The notes under the pieces were generated by a model. That model was given only the letters and a program-made list of their open reading frames with translations, was not told the origin of the DNA and did not search any database. 64,000 nt of DNA from an uncultured Ferrovum sp. (GTDB lineage: Bacteria > Pseudomonadota > Gammaproteobacteria > Burkholderiales > Ferrovaceae). Shown here piece after piece: positions 62,474 through 64,000 of this stretch (positions within the stretch are counted from its first letter, which is position 1; every line of letters starts with the position of its first letter). The position numbers and the translations under genes are program-made. The stretch is from the NCBI GenBank assembly GCA_903905585.1, contig CAIVHB010000161.1, positions 1 through 64,000 of the forward strand, read 5' to 3'.

Positions 62474-64000
62474 ATGTCATCCCTCACTCCTTTTAAAGTT
62501 GCCCTTGTTGGCGCCCCCAATTGCGGGAAGACCGCTCTGTTTAACCTCCTCACAGGTAGCCGTCAAAAAGTAGCAAACTACGCTGGTGTCACGGTTGAAC
62601 GCAAGGAAGGCAGATTTAGTCTCGGTAACGGCACCGTTATCAGCATTTTGGATCTCCCGGGTGCGTATAGTCTCAATGCCACATCACCTGATGAAGAAGT
62701 CACTCGCAACGTGATTTTAGGTCAGCAGAATGATGAAAATCGTCCAGATTTACTGATCTGCGTAGTAGATGCAACCAATTTAAGATTACATCTTCGCATG
62801 GTGCTTGAACTCAAAGAGCTTCAAGTCCCGATGGTATTAGCACTCAATATGATGGATGCAGCGCAGATCAAAGGCCTGAGAATTCAATCTAAAAAGCTCG
62901 AAGAAATGCTGGGTATCGCTGTTTTGGAATGTATTTCTATTCAACGGGGCGGCGCTGACGCATTGCTCCATAAACTTGAAGAAATTTCTTCAGACCTCAG
63001 ACTTGATGCGCAACACGCCACCCCCGCAAATCTAGATATATGGCTGCACCCTGATGGGGCAAGCATTCGTCAGCGGATTGCAGAAGTTCAAAACATGGTT
63101 GCATCCATATGCGATGAAAGCAGCATCTCAGAGGGCTGGGGAGATCGCATTGATCGTGTTGTGATGCACCCCGTATTTGGGATAGCAATCCTTGCATCAA
63201 TTTTATTCTTCATGTTTCAAGCAGTGTTCACCTGGGCACAAGTCCCGATGGACTTCATCAAAAACATGATGGGCTTATTGGCAGAACTCACTCGCTCTTC
63301 CCTTCCTGAAGGCCCATTGAGCAGCTTAATTGCAGACGGTGTGATCTCTGGAGCGGGGAATGTATTGGTATTCCTACCGCAAATTTTAATTTTGTTTTTC
63401 TTCATACTGATTCTGGAAGACTCTGGTTATTTACCCAGAGCTGCCTTCCTGCTGGATAGATTGATGGGCATTGCGGGTCTTTCTGGACGCGCTTTCATTC
63501 CGCTGCTATCGAGCTTTGCCTGCGCCATTCCAGGCATCATGGCCACACGCACAATCCCCAATCCGCGTGACCGCCTCATTACCATCATGATTGCTCCGCT
63601 CATGACCTGCTCTGCAAGGATTCCCGTATATACCTTACTGATTGCAGCGTTTATTCCTCCAAAGCATATTGGATGGGGTATTCAACTTCAAGGCTTGGTT
63701 CTTTTTGCCCTTTATATGGCAGGGATTATGGCTGGATTATTCGTTGCACTGGTTCTCCGTTACTTCGGTTCGGCGGCAGGAAACTACCAGCCTCTCCTCC
63801 TTGAACTGCCCTCTTATCGCTTTCCTGCCTGGCGTAATGTGTTCTTGGGACTATGGGAACGCACGCAAATTTTTGTTACCCGCGTTGGTACGATTATTTT
63901 GGCCTTGATGGTGTTACTCTGGTTTCTCAGCAGCTACCCCTCCCCACCCAAAGGATTAGCAGGCCCTGCCATTCAATATAGCTTTGCTGGCATCATAGGA
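62474..64000 (+). CDS. feoB: Ferrous iron transporter FeoB, 5' part (3' end outside window)
   Basis: Inner-membrane GTP-regulated Fe(II) transporter. The frame runs to the right edge with 509 residues read. The N-terminal G domain has G1 GAPNCGKTALF (about residues 13-23), G2 around YAGVTVE, G3 DLPG and G4 NMMD (a variant of NKxD). A helical linker precedes the membrane part, which begins near residue 238 and holds the two conserved Gate-type motifs (about 300-390). Start ATG 62474 is three bases after the feoA stop, without a good Shine-Dalgarno, so translation is probably coupled. Confidence 0.95.
   Translation, partial: MSSLTPFKVALVGAPNCGKTALFNLLTGSRQKVANYAGVTVERKEGRFSLGNGTVISILDLPGAYSLNATSPDEEVTRNVILGQQNDENRPDLLICVVDATNLRLHLRMVLELKELQVPMVLALNMMDAAQIKGLRIQSKKLEEMLGIAVLECISIQRGGADALLHKLEEISSDLRLDAQHATPANLDIWLHPDGASIRQRIAEVQNMVASICDESSISEGWGDRIDRVVMHPVFGIAILASILFFMFQAVFTWAQVPMDFIKNMMGLLAELTRSSLPEGPLSSLIADGVISGAGNVLVFLPQILILFFFILILEDSGYLPRAAFLLDRLMGIAGLSGRAFIPLLSSFACAIPGIMATRTIPNPRDRLITIMIAPLMTCSARIPVYTLLIAAFIPPKHIGWGIQLQGLVLFALYMAGIMAGLFVALVLRYFGSAAGNYQPLLLELPSYRFPAWRNVFLGLWERTQIFVTRVGTIILALMVLLWFLSSYPSPPKGLAGPAIQYSFAGIIG

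Overview
The window is a gene-dense chromosomal segment of a Gram-negative bacterium of moderate GC, most likely a betaproteobacterium. The main support is gene order: glnD after map; smc-zipA-ligA; dapC-dapD-dapE-prmB; yciO with an M50 protease, trpS and scpAB; yciB-bolA-ppiC; purL; a Nudix/ThiE fusion beside a DUF815 ATPase; argJ near secA; and the dcw cluster ending in lpxC. TrpS, ZipA, LpxC and the methylthioinosine phosphorylase also look betaproteobacterial. Genus and family cannot be fixed from this sequence. I saw no tRNA, CRISPR array, prophage, insertion sequence or plasmid gene, so this is core genome with a few lineage-specific insertions.

Layout. 1-3094 (+): the end of map, then glnD. 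3097-13012 (-): def, an MTA/MTI phosphorylase, a purine phosphoribosyltransferase, galU, ligA, zipA and smc, several of them tightly packed. 13062-15603 (+): queF, dapC, dapD. A periplasmic quinoprotein-like gene lies on the minus strand between dapD and dapE. 17441-19508 (+): dapE-prmB. 19444-25190 (-): a compact run, read in the order rnm-like PHP phosphatase, yciO, M50 protease, trpS, scpA, scpB, rluB. 25294-27037 (+): yciB, bolA, a parvulin, then a terminator. 27108-29340 (-): a LpxL-like acyltransferase, a DUF4936 gene, ygfZ. 29354-34798 (+): a YgfX-like membrane protein, purL, a Nudix-ThiE fusion. 34795-36975 (-): a DUF815 ATPase and argJ. 37206-39392 (+): a large TPR-glycosyltransferase-like protein. 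39422-43202 (-): secA and an M23 peptidase, with dciA opposite. 43688-60335 (-): lpxC, ftsZ, ftsA, ftsQ, murB, murC, murG, ftsW, mraY, murF, murE, ftsI, ftsL, rsmH, mraZ. Then rnpB, pyrC (-) and feoA-feoB (+, cut by the right edge).

How the genes fit together. Most of the window serves cell-wall synthesis, division and chromosome organisation. DapC, DapD and DapE make the meso-diaminopimelate that MurE adds (its DNPR motif is the mDAP type). The dcw cluster makes lipid II and the divisome, ZipA tethers FtsZ, and SMC-ScpA-ScpB compacts the chromosome. LpxC and the LpxL-like enzyme serve lipid A. A second theme is purine metabolism: PurL for de novo synthesis, and an MTIP-type phosphorylase whose product hypoxanthine could be reused by the adjacent phosphoribosyltransferase.

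No wholly new multi-gene system is evident. The most notable points are: murD and ddlB missing from an otherwise intact dcw cluster; a terminator-like hairpin between ftsA and ftsZ; a perfect palindrome and an extended -10 element close to the lpxC start; three MraZ boxes overlapping a promoter; a quinoprotein-like protein with substituted catalytic positions; a TPR-glycosyltransferase gene between argJ and secA; and a tandem Shine-Dalgarno repeat before the Nudix-ThiE gene.
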